Shown: positions 16,861 to 29,472 of the stretch, piece after piece | How the letters are laid out: every line of letters starts with the position of its first letter | How positions within the stretch are numbered: position 1 is the stretch's first letter | DNA from: Thalassospira marina | Lineage (GTDB): Bacteria; Pseudomonadota; Alphaproteobacteria; Rhodospirillales; Thalassospiraceae | Direction: 5' to 3' | DNA: 55,000 nt | Assembly: GCF_002844375.1 (NCBI RefSeq) | Contig: NZ_CP024199.1 | Span: 197,501 to 252,500, forward strand | The notes under the pieces: generated by a model | Database searches by the model: none | What the model was told of the DNA's origin: nothing | The model's input: the letters and a program-made list of their open reading frames with translations, nothing else | Position numbers and translations under genes: made by a program

Positions 16861-17808
16861 TTATTTCGCGGCACGCTGGGCCTGTTCCCAGTCCAGCAGG
16901 GCGCGCAGGCCATCCTGCAGGGAGACATCGGCAATATGGCCGATTTCGGTGTTAAGGCGGCTGGGATCCCCCTTGGATCGCATGATGTCACCCTGGCGGG
17001 CATCGCGAAATAGCGGATCGCCGCTTTTGCCCGCCAGATGGGTGATTTCACGGGCAAGATCAAGGATCGATACTTCCTGCCCGCGGCAGACATTGGATTT
17101 GATGAAGCAGGGCTGCGTTGAATTTTGCAGATATTTCATGGCCTGATGCAGCGATGCCGCCACGTCGGAGACAAAAACGAAATCGCGGGTTTGCTCGCCA
17201 GTGCCAAAAATCTGAAGCTGGCGGTCAGACAGGGTGTGATTAACGAAAATCGAAATCACACCGCTATAGGGCGATGACGGGTCCTGGCGCGGGCCATAAA
17301 CATTGAAAAACCGCATCCCGGCAAAGCGCATGCCATAGGCCAGCGATGCCAGCCCAGCATGGACTTCGTTTGCCAGTTTATCGGCACCGTAAAATGAAAT
17401 CGGCTGGGGAATTTCGTTTTCTGACAGGGGAATGGCGGTGTTGTTGCCATAGGTCGCGGCAGATGATGCAAAAACCACCGGCAATTTGTCGGCATCCTTT
17501 GCCGCCTCGAAAACATTTACCGCCCCTTGCGAATTCACATTGTGGGTTTCGCCCCAGCAATCGATGCTTTTTTGTACCGATGCCACAGCGGCAAGGTGAA
17601 ACACACCATCGCACCCGGCAATGGCCTGGCGGATCATGGCAGGGTCGCAAATGCTGCCAACAATCAGTTCTGCCTCAGCGGCCAGGTTATGGCGGTGGCC
17701 GGTCGAAAGATCGTCGAGCACACGTACATTATCGCCATTTGCCAAAAGCCTGTCGGCCAGGTGTGACCCGATAAAGCCTGCCCCGCCGGTAATAAGGTAT
17801 GTTGCCAT
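16861..17808 (-). CDS. NAD-dependent sugar epimerase, UDP-GlcNAc/UDP-glucose 4-epimerase type (PelX-like candidate)
   Basis: The 315-residue extended SDR has the NAD-binding TGGAGFIGSHLADRLL, the LDDLSTG segment typical of GalE/WbpP-type enzymes, SSAATYGN with the catalytic Ser/Thr region, and the catalytic FYGADKLANE (YxxxK). It also has the substrate-loop NVYGPRQDPSSPYSGVI and GTGEQTRDFVFVSDV. These define a UDP-hexose 4-epimerase-like enzyme. Pel polysaccharide contains partially deacetylated GalNAc, and some Pel clusters carry an epimerase (PelX) that makes UDP-GalNAc. This gene is divergent from the kinase that opens the regulatory arm of the pel region, so a PelX role is plausible but not shown by sequence alone. 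The start at 17808 is the natural N-terminus of the Rossmann fold. Confidence 0.85.
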   Translation of the reverse strand: MATYLITGGAGFIGSHLADRLLANGDNVRVLDDLSTGHRHNLAAEAELIVGSICDPAMIRQAIAGCDGVFHLAAVASVQKSIDCWGETHNVNSQGAVNVFEAAKDADKLPVVFASSAATYGNNTAIPLSENEIPQPISFYGADKLANEVHAGLASLAYGMRFAGMRFFNVYGPRQDPSSPYSGVISIFVNHTLSDRQLQIFGTGEQTRDFVFVSDVAASLHQAMKYLQNSTQPCFIKSNVCRGQEVSILDLAREITHLAGKSGDPLFRDARQGDIMRSKGDPSRLNTEIGHIADVSLQDGLRALLDWEQAQRAAK

Positions 17809-17912
17809 GATCGCTGCCTGCCCGAACTGTTGAACTAAATGTGATCCCTAAACCTAGGTATATCTATATTGAATTTCACTAGACTTTGCCAATTTTCACA
17901 GACAAAGCATTG

Positions 17913-17945
17913 GAACTTTTCGAGAGTTCGCCGTACCTTTCGGTA
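17913..17945. promoter_or_regulatory. Two adjacent inverted repeats in the epimerase/kinase divergent region
   Basis: GAACT-N7-AGTTC (17913-17929) is followed by TACC-TTTC-GGTA (17934-17945). Both sit between the divergently transcribed epimerase and hybrid kinase genes and could bind a regulator. I cannot assign one. Confidence 0.35.
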
Positions 17946-18006
17946 TAGGAAAGAGATCTTCAGGACCAGCCTGCGAACTGGAACCATATAAAACAGGGTT
18001 TGATAC

Positions 18007-21420
<3,414 letters not shown>

Positions 21421-21429
21421 AGTTTGAAG

Positions 21430-22335
21430 ATGAATGACCCTGAAGGCGGCCGGATTTTAATTGTTGATGATGACCCGATCATCATTCGCATATTGGCGTC
21501 TGCGCTTGACCATTACGATGTGCTGATGTTTGCCAAAAGCGGCGCAGAAGCCCTGAATATGATCCGCCAGTATGAATTTGACGTGATCCTGCTGGATGCC
21601 AGCCTGCCCGATACGGATGGCTTTGATGTGTGCCGCCAGCTGCAGGCACGCCCGATTGCATCCGAGGCACGGGTTATTTTCATTACCGGGCGCACCAATG
21701 CCGATGATGAAACCCGTGCATTGAATTCCGGCGCGGTGGATTTCATTCGCAAACCGGTGAATGTGGAAGTGGTGCAGGCGCGCGTGCGCACGCATCTGTC
21801 GCTGAAACTGGCAACCGACAGATTGCGCCGCCAGTCCCGGGTTGATGGCCTGACCGGGGTTTCCAACCGGCTGGAACTGGAAACGGCACTTCGCCGTGAA
21901 TGGCAAACCGCGCGGCGCTTGCAGCGCCCGGTATCGCTGGTGTTTTTTGATATCGATTTTTTCAAGAAACTAAACGATTCCCAAGGACACCGCATGGGTG
22001 ACCAGCATTTGCAAACAGTGGCAAAATTGCTGGCATCGGCGGCCAAACGCGGCAATGACCTTGTCGCGCGGTATGGCGGCGAGGAATTTGTGCTGTTATT
22101 GCCCGGTGCCCCCATGCAATGGGCAGCATCGGTGGCGGAAAACCTTTTGGCCGAACTGGCCGCCATGAAACTGCCCCATCATGAAAGCCCCTATGGCTTT
22201 GTCACCATGAGCGCGGGGGTTGCCAGCGAAGTCCCAACGGATGAAAATTACGAACGCCTTGTCGAACAGGCCGACCAGGCGCTGTATCGGGCCAAAAACA
22301 ACCGGCGCAACATGGTTGTGAAATTTGGCAGCTAG
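21430..22335 (+). CDS. PleD-like response regulator diguanylate cyclase (REC-GGDEF)
   Basis: The 301-residue protein has an N-terminal receiver (LIVDDDPIIIRILASALD, phospho-Asp about 56 in VILLDASLPDTDG, Lys in IRKPVN) and a C-terminal GGDEF domain. The active site is intact: RYGGEEFVLLLPG (GGEEF about 216-220), preceded by SLVFFDIDFFKKLNDSQGH. An I-site RxxD (RGND, about 207-210) lies five residues upstream, as in product-inhibited cyclases. It makes c-di-GMP when phosphorylated. It starts nine bp past the hybrid kinase stop, so it is probably the kinase's output. The c-di-GMP would act on PelD, encoded about 6 kb away. I chose ATG 21430; a TTG two codons upstream is less likely. Confidence 0.94.
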   Translation: MNDPEGGRILIVDDDPIIIRILASALDHYDVLMFAKSGAEALNMIRQYEFDVILLDASLPDTDGFDVCRQLQARPIASEARVIFITGRTNADDETRALNSGAVDFIRKPVNVEVVQARVRTHLSLKLATDRLRRQSRVDGLTGVSNRLELETALRREWQTARRLQRPVSLVFFDIDFFKKLNDSQGHRMGDQHLQTVAKLLASAAKRGNDLVARYGGEEFVLLLPGAPMQWAASVAENLLAELAAMKLPHHESPYGFVTMSAGVASEVPTDENYERLVEQADQALYRAKNNRRNMVVKFGS

Positions 22336-22479
22336 AAATTCGCCGCGCATGTGAAGATGGCTGTTGGTTTTTTCAGGCATCGAAACCATCTAAGGTTTGT
22401 TGATAAATGTGGATGACACACATTGAAAATGACAAGCCCGCCAGGGCGGCAACCTTTTTGGGGTGGATGATTGATAGCG

Positions 22480-22854
22480 ATGAGTGACGGTAGAAAAATT
22501 CTGGTTCTGGAAGATGAACCCATTACCCGGTCCCTGTTGCAGGCGATTTTGCGCAAGGACGGATATCAGGTTACGATTACCTCAAGTTTCGAGGAAGCCG
22601 ATGGTGCCTGGCAGCGTGGCAAATATGACCTGGTGATTGCTGATTATTTCCTGGAAGGTACGCGCACCGGGGCAGACTTTGTACGCAGCATGCGCAATGG
22701 TGACCGCAAGGTCCCGGCAATTGCCCTGTCGATTGCCGATAACGGTGAAAACCGTGAAGCTATCGAGGAAGCCGGGTTTGATTTTTACCTGCCCAAACCC
22801 ATTGATGTGCGCCTTCTTTCCGATGCGATTGAAAAACTGCTTAATGCGGCCTGA
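22480..22854 (+). CDS. Single-domain response regulator (CheY-like)
   Basis: The 124-residue protein is a receiver domain alone. It has the acidic pair in ILVLEDEPITRSLLQ, the phospho-Asp in YDLVIADYFLEG (about residue 56), Ser in PAIALSIAD and Lys in YLPKPIDVRLL. With no output domain it must act by protein contact or as a phosphate shuttle or sink for the upstream hybrid kinase. The gap to the cyclase is about 145 bp and to the GH114 gene about 80 bp, all on one strand, so the four genes may be one transcription unit. I took ATG 22480. Confidence 0.9.
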   Translation: MSDGRKILVLEDEPITRSLLQAILRKDGYQVTITSSFEEADGAWQRGKYDLVIADYFLEGTRTGADFVRSMRNGDRKVPAIALSIADNGENREAIEEAGFDFYLPKPIDVRLLSDAIEKLLNAA

Positions 22855-22936
22855 TGGCAGCGTTGATGCCTAGCATATTTCGCCGCAGGCAGAAAAACGA
22901 TCAGGCAGGCAAAGATAAAAACGGGGCATAAGACCG

Positions 22937-23899
22937 ATGCATCAATTCCTTAACCGCCTGATAGGCAAGCCTGGCCCTGTAATTGCGCGGTTTCGCGGGA
23001 TTGGCCTGCTGGCCGGTATACTGGCCTCGTGCGTGGGAGTGTCATCTGCATATGCCACGGGCATTGATGCTGGTGGCATCGGGCATAAATCGGGGCAAAA
23101 ACAGGCCTTTGAAATGCAAAAAGATATACCATCCGATGCCAGGTTGATGATGGTTGCCGCGGCTACACAGGGGAATGCGAATGCAAAACCCGTTCGCGTG
23201 CCCGATGCACGGTTTTTCCTGCAATTGCAGGGCGACGTAACCGCGCCTGCCGGAACCCGTGTGATTGATGCCGACCTGTTTGATGTGGATAGTGCCCAGG
23301 TGGCCGAATGGCGCGATGCAGGCATTTACCCGATTTGCTACATGAGTGCGGGTTCCTACGAAGACTGGCGCCCGGATGCCGGGCAATATCCCAAATCGGT
23401 TTTGGGCAATGATTATGAAGGCTGGCCGGGGGAAAAGTGGCTTGATATCCGTCAGATCGCCCGTTTGGCGTCGATTATCAAGGCGCGGCTGGATTTGTGC
23501 CGTGAAAAGGGTTTTATGGGCGTTGATCCCGACAATATCGACGGCTATCTGACTAAAACCGGTTTTAACCTGTCACGTGATGATGCGTTGCGTTTCGTGC
23601 GCTGGATGGCAAGCGAAGCCCATAAACGCGGGCTGACAATTGGCCAGAAAAATGCACCCGATATGGTGCGCGACCTTGCCGGGGTCCTGGATTTTGCCAT
23701 TACCGAAAGCCCGGTGACCTTTGATCATGCGCATTATTTTGCGCCTTATGTTGCGCAGCATAAACCGGTTTTCGCCATTGAATATCTGACCGATGACGGC
23801 GCGATACGCGATTTCTGCCGCCAGATGGTTGAGCGGGGCTTTCAGGGCATCAATGCCAGCCAGGCCCTGGATGGCAGCAATTATTATTGCAACGAATAG
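22937..23899 (+). CDS. Secreted GH114 endo-alpha-1,4-polygalactosaminidase-like hydrolase
   Basis: The 320-residue protein has a signal sequence (cleavage possible after SSAYA). LASC within it also fits a lipobox, so it may be a lipoprotein. The mature part is a TIM barrel of the GH114/TM1410 type: FLQLQGD, IYPICYMSAGSYEDWRPDAG, WLDIRQI, FMGVDPDNIDGY with catalytic Asp region near residue 197, GLTIGQKN, ITESPVTF with the likely catalytic Glu near 257, and FAIEYL. Characterised relatives cut alpha-1,4 GalN-rich polymers such as galactosaminogalactan and Pel. In Pseudomonas, PelA itself carries a hydrolase domain; here PelA lacks it and this separate gene sits at the end of the locus. It therefore probably trims or releases the polymer. 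It converges on pelG. Confidence 0.88.
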   Translation: MHQFLNRLIGKPGPVIARFRGIGLLAGILASCVGVSSAYATGIDAGGIGHKSGQKQAFEMQKDIPSDARLMMVAAATQGNANAKPVRVPDARFFLQLQGDVTAPAGTRVIDADLFDVDSAQVAEWRDAGIYPICYMSAGSYEDWRPDAGQYPKSVLGNDYEGWPGEKWLDIRQIARLASIIKARLDLCREKGFMGVDPDNIDGYLTKTGFNLSRDDALRFVRWMASEAHKRGLTIGQKNAPDMVRDLAGVLDFAITESPVTFDHAHYFAPYVAQHKPVFAIEYLTDDGAIRDFCRQMVERGFQGINASQALDGSNYYCNE

Positions 23900-23936
23900 C
23901 CGGGTTTACGCGCGGATAACACAAATATCAGGACTT

Positions 23937-23963
23937 GCCGGGCATGGGTATGCCCGGCTTTTT
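23937..23963 (+). terminator. Rho-independent terminator after the GH114 gene
   Basis: The stem GCCGGGCAT / ATGCCCGGC with loop GGGT is followed by T5. It closes the kinase-cyclase-GH114 unit and faces the 3' end of pelG. Confidence 0.9.
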
Positions 23964-24033
23964 CGTTTACGGTCGATTGCCTTGCCTTGCCGTGCTTCGC
24001 CTTTGCGGTAGGGCTGGTCCGCAGCATCCCTAG

Positions 24034-25410
24034 TCAGATTGATGGGTTGTTGGTGATAAAGGCGCCGTAGGCCAGCCGCTTAAGGTTATAGACTAGGCAG
24101 GACATCGCCAGAATGAAGGTCAGCCCGGCAGCCAGGAAATAGCCCATGCCATGCAACGGGAAATAAGCCGCGGTCAGCCAGGTAAAGGTGAAATTGGCGA
24201 CCAGAAAGGTGATGTTGAGCAGCATGACGGGTTTGCGAAAGTCGAAATAGGATAAAAACACCATCGCAAACATCGACAGCACATGCAGGCAGGCACCCAG
24301 CGCCCCAAAGCGGAAAACGCCGATTTCCTTGAAAGGGATATTCATTGTTTCCAGAATGAAGGCAGCGGAAAGCACGATCAGAATGGCAAGAAGCCCGGTC
24401 AGCACCACCAGATTGCGCAGGCTGAGCAGGGTGAAATTGACGATTTCACGCTGATAGCTTTCAATCGCCGAATAGGTGGCGTGTTTTTGGAAGGATTTAT
24501 AGAAGCGGTTATATTTTTCGAAAAACGACGTTTCGATATTTACGAAAAACACCGCAAAAATCGGAATGGTGAACAGGTAGGACAGGAACATCGCGGAATC
24601 GTAATAGGGAGCGGTGCGCAAAATACCCGCCACAACATCCACGCTGTCATCGCGCATCCACATCACCCATTTATCAACCCAGATCGCGATATTATAGCTA
24701 AGCCCGCTAACACCCAGCACCCAGTAGACCCGGCCCTGGCGGGGCAAAATGGCAAGGTCGCCGGGCAGGGCGGGATATTCCACAAATATCCAGGCCAGCA
24801 GGCCAAACAGGATCAGGGCCAGACCGGCATTAAACCCCCATATCAGGCCGGTGGCACCAAAACCCGTGAGTAAAAAGCCGCAAGCAAAGAAGGCCAGCAA
24901 CATGCCGGCAAAGAAGATGCCGGAAACAAAGGTGTAATTTTTTAGGGCGCTGACAAAAACCACCACCGTCCAGATCAGACCGATCAGATAGCCGCCAACA
25001 ATGGCCGCGGCCCTTTGGGCGGGTGTTAAATCGGCGGCATAACCGTAAAGCCAGATCATGGGGGCGGACACCAGCAGCACATAGGCCAGCATCATGGAAA
25101 ACAGAAGGGACGGCGCACGATCAAGGGTGTCATCGTGGATCTGGTCGGCCAGAAGGCGGGTACCAACCATGACAATCGGCCCGCAAAACACCAGCGAGAA
25201 CGAGAAATTATAGGTAATGACCGTGCGAAACAGCAAAAGGTCGTCCCAGGTCACCAGATAGCGCGACAGGAAGGTAATGCCAACCAGTGCCATAATGGTA
25301 AACAGCCATGGCCCTGAAGACAGCATCGCCGAATAGGAATAGGCCTGCACAATGCCCCAAAGGTCGCCCCGGCCGGTCATTTTGCGCAGGGTAAAGCCAA
25401 TGCCCGCCAT
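24034..25410 (-). CDS. pelG: PelG, inner-membrane polysaccharide transporter
   Basis: The 458-residue polytopic protein matches PelG in length and its conserved start (MAGIGFTLRKMTGRGDLWGI). About twelve hydrophobic segments are visible, as in the MOP/flippase-like fold. PelG is thought to form the membrane channel for Pel with PelD, PelE and PelF, passing the chain to the periplasm. Its ATG overlaps the pelF stop by one base (TGATG), so translation is probably coupled. It is the last gene of the operon and converges on the GH114 gene. Confidence 0.93.
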   Translation of the reverse strand: MAGIGFTLRKMTGRGDLWGIVQAYSYSAMLSSGPWLFTIMALVGITFLSRYLVTWDDLLLFRTVITYNFSFSLVFCGPIVMVGTRLLADQIHDDTLDRAPSLLFSMMLAYVLLVSAPMIWLYGYAADLTPAQRAAAIVGGYLIGLIWTVVVFVSALKNYTFVSGIFFAGMLLAFFACGFLLTGFGATGLIWGFNAGLALILFGLLAWIFVEYPALPGDLAILPRQGRVYWVLGVSGLSYNIAIWVDKWVMWMRDDSVDVVAGILRTAPYYDSAMFLSYLFTIPIFAVFFVNIETSFFEKYNRFYKSFQKHATYSAIESYQREIVNFTLLSLRNLVVLTGLLAILIVLSAAFILETMNIPFKEIGVFRFGALGACLHVLSMFAMVFLSYFDFRKPVMLLNITFLVANFTFTWLTAAYFPLHGMGYFLAAGLTFILAMSCLVYNLKRLAYGAFITNNPSI

Positions 25411-26933
25411 CAGTTTTTCCCTTCGCTGCGAATAAGCGGCCCGTTATAGCCATCGGGTGCGTCCCGCCCGGTTTTGTAGATTTCGTCATACAGGCCCAGC
25501 ACGCTTTTTTTATTGTATTGGGCCGCTACCCGTTTGCGGATGGTTTCGCCAAACCCGTCACGCGTAGAGGGCGATGTAATGATTTGCGCCAGCGCCTTTG
25601 CCATTTCGCTGGGGTTTGCCACGGGCACAACAATGCCCCCCTGCCCCAAAGGCGGGTTTTCATCGGAACGGCCATAAAGCATTTCACGGCACGCCCCGAC
25701 ATCGGTGGCAACGGTGGGAATGCCAGCTGCCCCACCTTCAAGAATCACCAGTGGCTGTGCTTCGCTGACACTGCTTAGGACCAGAACATCAATTTTGCCC
25801 AGATAATCGGCGATATTTACCCGGCCGCCAAAAATAACCACATCCTTGATGCCCAGATGTTCGACCATTTCCTGGCATTCTTCGAAATAGGTTTCGTCTT
25901 CGTCGGTTGGCCCCAGGATTAGGGCTTCAAAATTGCGGGTTTCGCGGGTCAGCATGTGAATGGCACGGATAAAGGATTTGATATCCTTGATCGGTACGAC
26001 ACGGCCAATCAGACCGATAACCGGTTTTTCCTGCCGGTCGCGGGCAACGGCGGAATATTTGTCGTAATCGATGCCATTGGGGATGACGCGGACCTTTTCC
26101 GGGGCGGCACCATCGCGCAATTGCAACACCTGGTTGCCTTCATAAAGGGTGATGATTTCATCACAGGCGGCATAGCAGGCCTTGGACAGGGCCGAAAACC
26201 CCTTTAACCACAGCGACCTGATATCCTTTTCCAGGCTTTTGATATCGTAATCGGGGATCGGGTTTTGATAAAGCCAGTCCGCCATGGCGATTTCGATGCG
26301 GCGTTCATTGGTGTAAATGCCATGTTCGGTCAGAACGACCGGGCGCTGATATTCGATTTTGGCCCGCGCGGCCAAAACCCCGGCATATCCGGTGGATACC
26401 GCATGATAACACCGCGCTTTGGGCAGTTTGAACCGCGTTGTTGCCAGAATGCCGCCCACCAGGATGCGCCAGCTCCAGAAGAAATCCAGAAACGAGGTCG
26501 AGGAGAAGTTTTCGGCATAGAAGGTTTTTAAAAATTCCCAGCCAAAGTGGCTGTTAAGCAAAATATCCTTGCCGATATTCAGCCCGTTCACCCCACGGGT
26601 GAAGGTGGTGAAATCATTGATATCGCCGGAATTCAGAAAATTCAGCAGGGCGCGGGTTGTGTCGCGCAATTTGCGTTTTTGCCAGATGAAATTTCGCCCG
26701 TCGGGCAGTTCGTGCAAATAAAGATGCCGAATGCCGATAACATTGTCGGGCACCTTGTATTTATGGACAAATTCGCCGGTGTTTTGCGCCAGAATAGCAA
26801 CGATTTCAAAGGTAATGTCGGGCATGGCGCTGACAATGTCATGCACCCAGCTTGAAACACCCCCGGCAACATAGGGATATGTGCCTTCAAGCAGCAGGCA
26901 GATATCGGCTTCGCGCGTGGCAGGTGAATTCAT
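25410..26933 (-). CDS. pelF: PelF, cytosolic Pel glycosyltransferase (GT4 family)
   Basis: The 507-residue enzyme is the same length as known PelF. It begins ADICLLLEGTYPYVAGGVSS, the PelF signature, and has the GT-B C-terminal half: IGLIGRVVPIKDIKSFIRAI, the domain joint VIPNGIDYDKYS, and the nucleotide-sugar site SSVSEAQPLVILEGGAAGIP with the EX7E-type glutamates. It is thought to polymerise Pel from UDP-sugars. ATG 26933 has AAGGG upstream and overlaps the pelE stop (ATGA). A GTG at 26954 would lie inside pelE and is less likely. Confidence 0.94.
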   Translation of the reverse strand: MNSPATREADICLLLEGTYPYVAGGVSSWVHDIVSAMPDITFEIVAILAQNTGEFVHKYKVPDNVIGIRHLYLHELPDGRNFIWQKRKLRDTTRALLNFLNSGDINDFTTFTRGVNGLNIGKDILLNSHFGWEFLKTFYAENFSSTSFLDFFWSWRILVGGILATTRFKLPKARCYHAVSTGYAGVLAARAKIEYQRPVVLTEHGIYTNERRIEIAMADWLYQNPIPDYDIKSLEKDIRSLWLKGFSALSKACYAACDEIITLYEGNQVLQLRDGAAPEKVRVIPNGIDYDKYSAVARDRQEKPVIGLIGRVVPIKDIKSFIRAIHMLTRETRNFEALILGPTDEDETYFEECQEMVEHLGIKDVVIFGGRVNIADYLGKIDVLVLSSVSEAQPLVILEGGAAGIPTVATDVGACREMLYGRSDENPPLGQGGIVVPVANPSEMAKALAQIITSPSTRDGFGETIRKRVAAQYNKKSVLGLYDEIYKTGRDAPDGYNGPLIRSEGKN

Positions 26934-28045
26934 TCGGTCGACCCTTTTTGCCACATCGCCATACTATCAAGGCGAAACGGGCTGACGACCGGGTTTTTCG
27001 CCGCGGTGGTTTCGGGGAAGTGGCGCGCAATCAGTTCGTGAACGCGGTCATAATTTTTGGCGTTATAGTTCGCCTCGATCAGCCAGCTGGCAATCGCCTG
27101 CTTGTTGCTCGATCGTTCAAGGGCGATTTCAAACATCGACGCCGCGCCGGTAAAATCGCGCTGGCGGTTCAGGATGCGGCCAATGCGATAGGGCGGTGTG
27201 GCATCGTCGGGCCGTTCGCGCAGGCATTGTTCATAGGTTTCAAGGGCCATCTTGCGGTTTTCAACTTCGCGTTCGCGGTCCAGCAGGCCGGTAAAGGCAT
27301 AATCGTCATAAAGGGTCGCCAGCGCCATTTTGGCATCAAAGTTATCGGGACTTTTGCGAATCGTTTCCTGGATTTTCAGCACATTTGCCAGAAACCGGTT
27401 TTCAATGCGCGCCTTTGCCGATGCCGCCAGAACACGCACGGTCGGGTCGGCATCATTCATTGCCATGATGATGACATTGGCAAAATCGGGCCGGAAATAA
27501 CGGGCAACCAGGGTAACGATGGCAAGCTTTTCGTCGGTTTCGGCTTCCTGCATCAGGTCGGTATAGACCGTGACGCTGTGTTCGGGGCCAACGGTGCGGC
27601 TGCCCGATAAAAGCTGGCTGTAAAGGTCTTCGGCGGTGGACACATGGTCCGCCGGGAAAAGGGCCATATACCAGTCGCGAAAACGCCAGTTATCGGTGCG
27701 GGTCAGGATGGAAACAATCACCAGAAGCAAACTGCCCGCCGCGCCAAGAAACCCGCACAGCAGATACCCAAAGGCCAGCACGCAATATTCACGTACAAAA
27801 TAGCCCTTCACCCCGCGCCAGTAACATAAAAGCGCTATGACAGCCGCACTTGCCAGATGCAGACCGGCAAGTTCCGTCCAGGGCAGGGCGGATGAAGCAA
27901 AGGCAAAACCGACAAACAGCGAAAAGGCCAGCGCCAGAAACGTGATCACCAGCATCCAGATATGCGACGACAGGGGCCGGGCCGTATAGATATGGTCCGG
28001 GCCAAGCGAGACGGCATTTGGCGATGCGGGCGAGCGGGCTGTCAT
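26930..28045 (-). CDS. pelE: PelE-like membrane protein with TPR region
   Basis: The 371-residue protein has three N-terminal hydrophobic segments (IWMLVITFLALAFSLFVGFA, LASAAVIALLCYW, and a long one from about residue 100). An alpha-helical, TPR-like cytosolic part follows (NFDAKMALATLYDDYA, YEQCLRERPDDATPPYRIGR, FTGAASMFEIALERSSN). PelE has this membrane-plus-TPR layout (about 330 residues) and scaffolds the PelDEFG synthase. Sequence similarity among PelE proteins is low, so the call rests mainly on order and architecture. Its start overlaps the pelD stop by four bases (ATGA). Confidence 0.8.
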   Translation of the reverse strand: MTARSPASPNAVSLGPDHIYTARPLSSHIWMLVITFLALAFSLFVGFAFASSALPWTELAGLHLASAAVIALLCYWRGVKGYFVREYCVLAFGYLLCGFLGAAGSLLLVIVSILTRTDNWRFRDWYMALFPADHVSTAEDLYSQLLSGSRTVGPEHSVTVYTDLMQEAETDEKLAIVTLVARYFRPDFANVIIMAMNDADPTVRVLAASAKARIENRFLANVLKIQETIRKSPDNFDAKMALATLYDDYAFTGLLDREREVENRKMALETYEQCLRERPDDATPPYRIGRILNRQRDFTGAASMFEIALERSSNKQAIASWLIEANYNAKNYDRVHELIARHFPETTAAKNPVVSPFRLDSMAMWQKGSTE

Positions 28046-29448
28046 GGTGCCGGTTTTCCCTGCGTGGGCATGACGACGGACCGGGTTGCGATGGTCAGGT
28101 CGCAAATGGTTTTGTCGCTGTTGTTACGCAGGATATTTTTCAGTTTGCCGCGGACAATTTCAACACCTTCCTGATTGGTACCCAGCAGCAAAATGGAAAT
28201 GATGGTGCCGTTATCACGCCCGTCACGCTGAAAGACCAGGTCGGTATTGCGCAATTCGCGGGAAAAACCACGCGCGATCTGGTCGGTTACGCGAAGGGCC
28301 TCTTCAATTGCGATACTGGCTTCGGTATTGCAGATATCAAGCTGCCACAGGGTCAGGCCGTTACGGCGGCAAACCTGGATCAGCCATTCGGACAGGGACG
28401 GCCAAAGCTGGCTGGAAACAACGGACCGGCGCGCACCATCATTGCTGACCCAGACCGAGTTTTCATAGGTTTCGGCCTTGGCGAAGGCATTGCTAAGCCA
28501 TTGCCGAACCAGATTGGCATTGATCAGAAGCGAGCTGTTGAGCTTGTCGAAATCAATTTCCTCGATCCGGATGACCGCCAGGATTTCCCCCGTCGCGCTG
28601 TTTTGTACCGGGATGGCGATAATGGCATCATCCCCCAGAATGGCGGCGTCATCCTTGCGGGTGACCATTAAAATACGCCGTTCGGTCAGCAGGCAGGAAT
28701 AAAGGTCGCTGCCCCCGGCGATCTGGCGGGAAAATTCGGTGGGCGTTTCCCAGCCATGGGATACCAGGGCATCGAAATTATTGCGGCTGGGGACAAAAAC
28801 CGAAAACTTGTTGGGTGCAAGGATTTCCTCGACCAGGCTTTCAATGCCGGTAATGACATCGCCGACCTCAAGGCGTTCAACATTTTGGGCCGCGCGAAAC
28901 ACGGTCAGCACGGTCTGGGCCTGGGTGGCGATTTGTCGTTCAAGGAAATGCACCCGTTCCATGGTCGATGCATAGGCCTTGGAAAGGGTTTCCTCGCGCA
29001 GTTCGGTCTGGGCCAGGCTGGCGCGCAATTCGGCATTTTGCACCAGTTGGCGGCGGCGCAATTCGCCCAGAAACAGCCCTGTCAGCATCCATAAAATGGG
29101 CCGCCAGCCGACATAAAGCAGGTAATCGTAATAATCCTGATCCACATTCTGTTCGGGCAGGTGGCCGCTTAGGATGGCAATGCTGCAGGCGATTGCCGCA
29201 ATAAGCCCGGCACTGGTGCCATATTGAACCGACAGCAAAATCACCACGGCCCATAACGGGTGTGGCGCAATGGACCAGAAGCGGTCGCCAGTGCCGAACG
29301 CGTAATCGACAAAAATGAACAGGGCCATAAAAACGGCCAGTTCGATCAATGCCGATAAACGCAGATCGGACCCGGCGCTGCTCGCACTTTGCCGGGCGGC
29401 TTCAACATTCAGGCGTTGGCTGTCATCAATAATGCCAGGACGGGTCAT
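28042..29448 (-). CDS. pelD: PelD, c-di-GMP receptor of the Pel synthase
   Basis: The 468-residue protein has four N-terminal TM helices (about 30-130), a helix or coiled coil (about 130-185), a GAF domain (about 190-325) and a C-terminal degenerate GGDEF domain. The I-site RxxD is preserved as RNTD (400-403). The five residues after it lead to DGRDN (409-413) where an active cyclase would have GGDEF, so this domain should bind c-di-GMP without making it. That is the known behaviour of PelD, whose ligand binding turns on Pel synthesis. Lengths and domain order match the characterised protein (455 residues). It overlaps pelE by four bases. c-di-GMP could come from the PleD-like cyclase at 21430. 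Confidence 0.93.
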   Translation of the reverse strand: MTRPGIIDDSQRLNVEAARQSASSAGSDLRLSALIELAVFMALFIFVDYAFGTGDRFWSIAPHPLWAVVILLSVQYGTSAGLIAAIACSIAILSGHLPEQNVDQDYYDYLLYVGWRPILWMLTGLFLGELRRRQLVQNAELRASLAQTELREETLSKAYASTMERVHFLERQIATQAQTVLTVFRAAQNVERLEVGDVITGIESLVEEILAPNKFSVFVPSRNNFDALVSHGWETPTEFSRQIAGGSDLYSCLLTERRILMVTRKDDAAILGDDAIIAIPVQNSATGEILAVIRIEEIDFDKLNSSLLINANLVRQWLSNAFAKAETYENSVWVSNDGARRSVVSSQLWPSLSEWLIQVCRRNGLTLWQLDICNTEASIAIEEALRVTDQIARGFSRELRNTDLVFQRDGRDNGTIISILLLGTNQEGVEIVRGKLKNILRNNSDKTICDLTIATRSVVMPTQGKPAP

Positions 29449-29472
29449 TGTGCAATTTACCGATCAGAAAGG

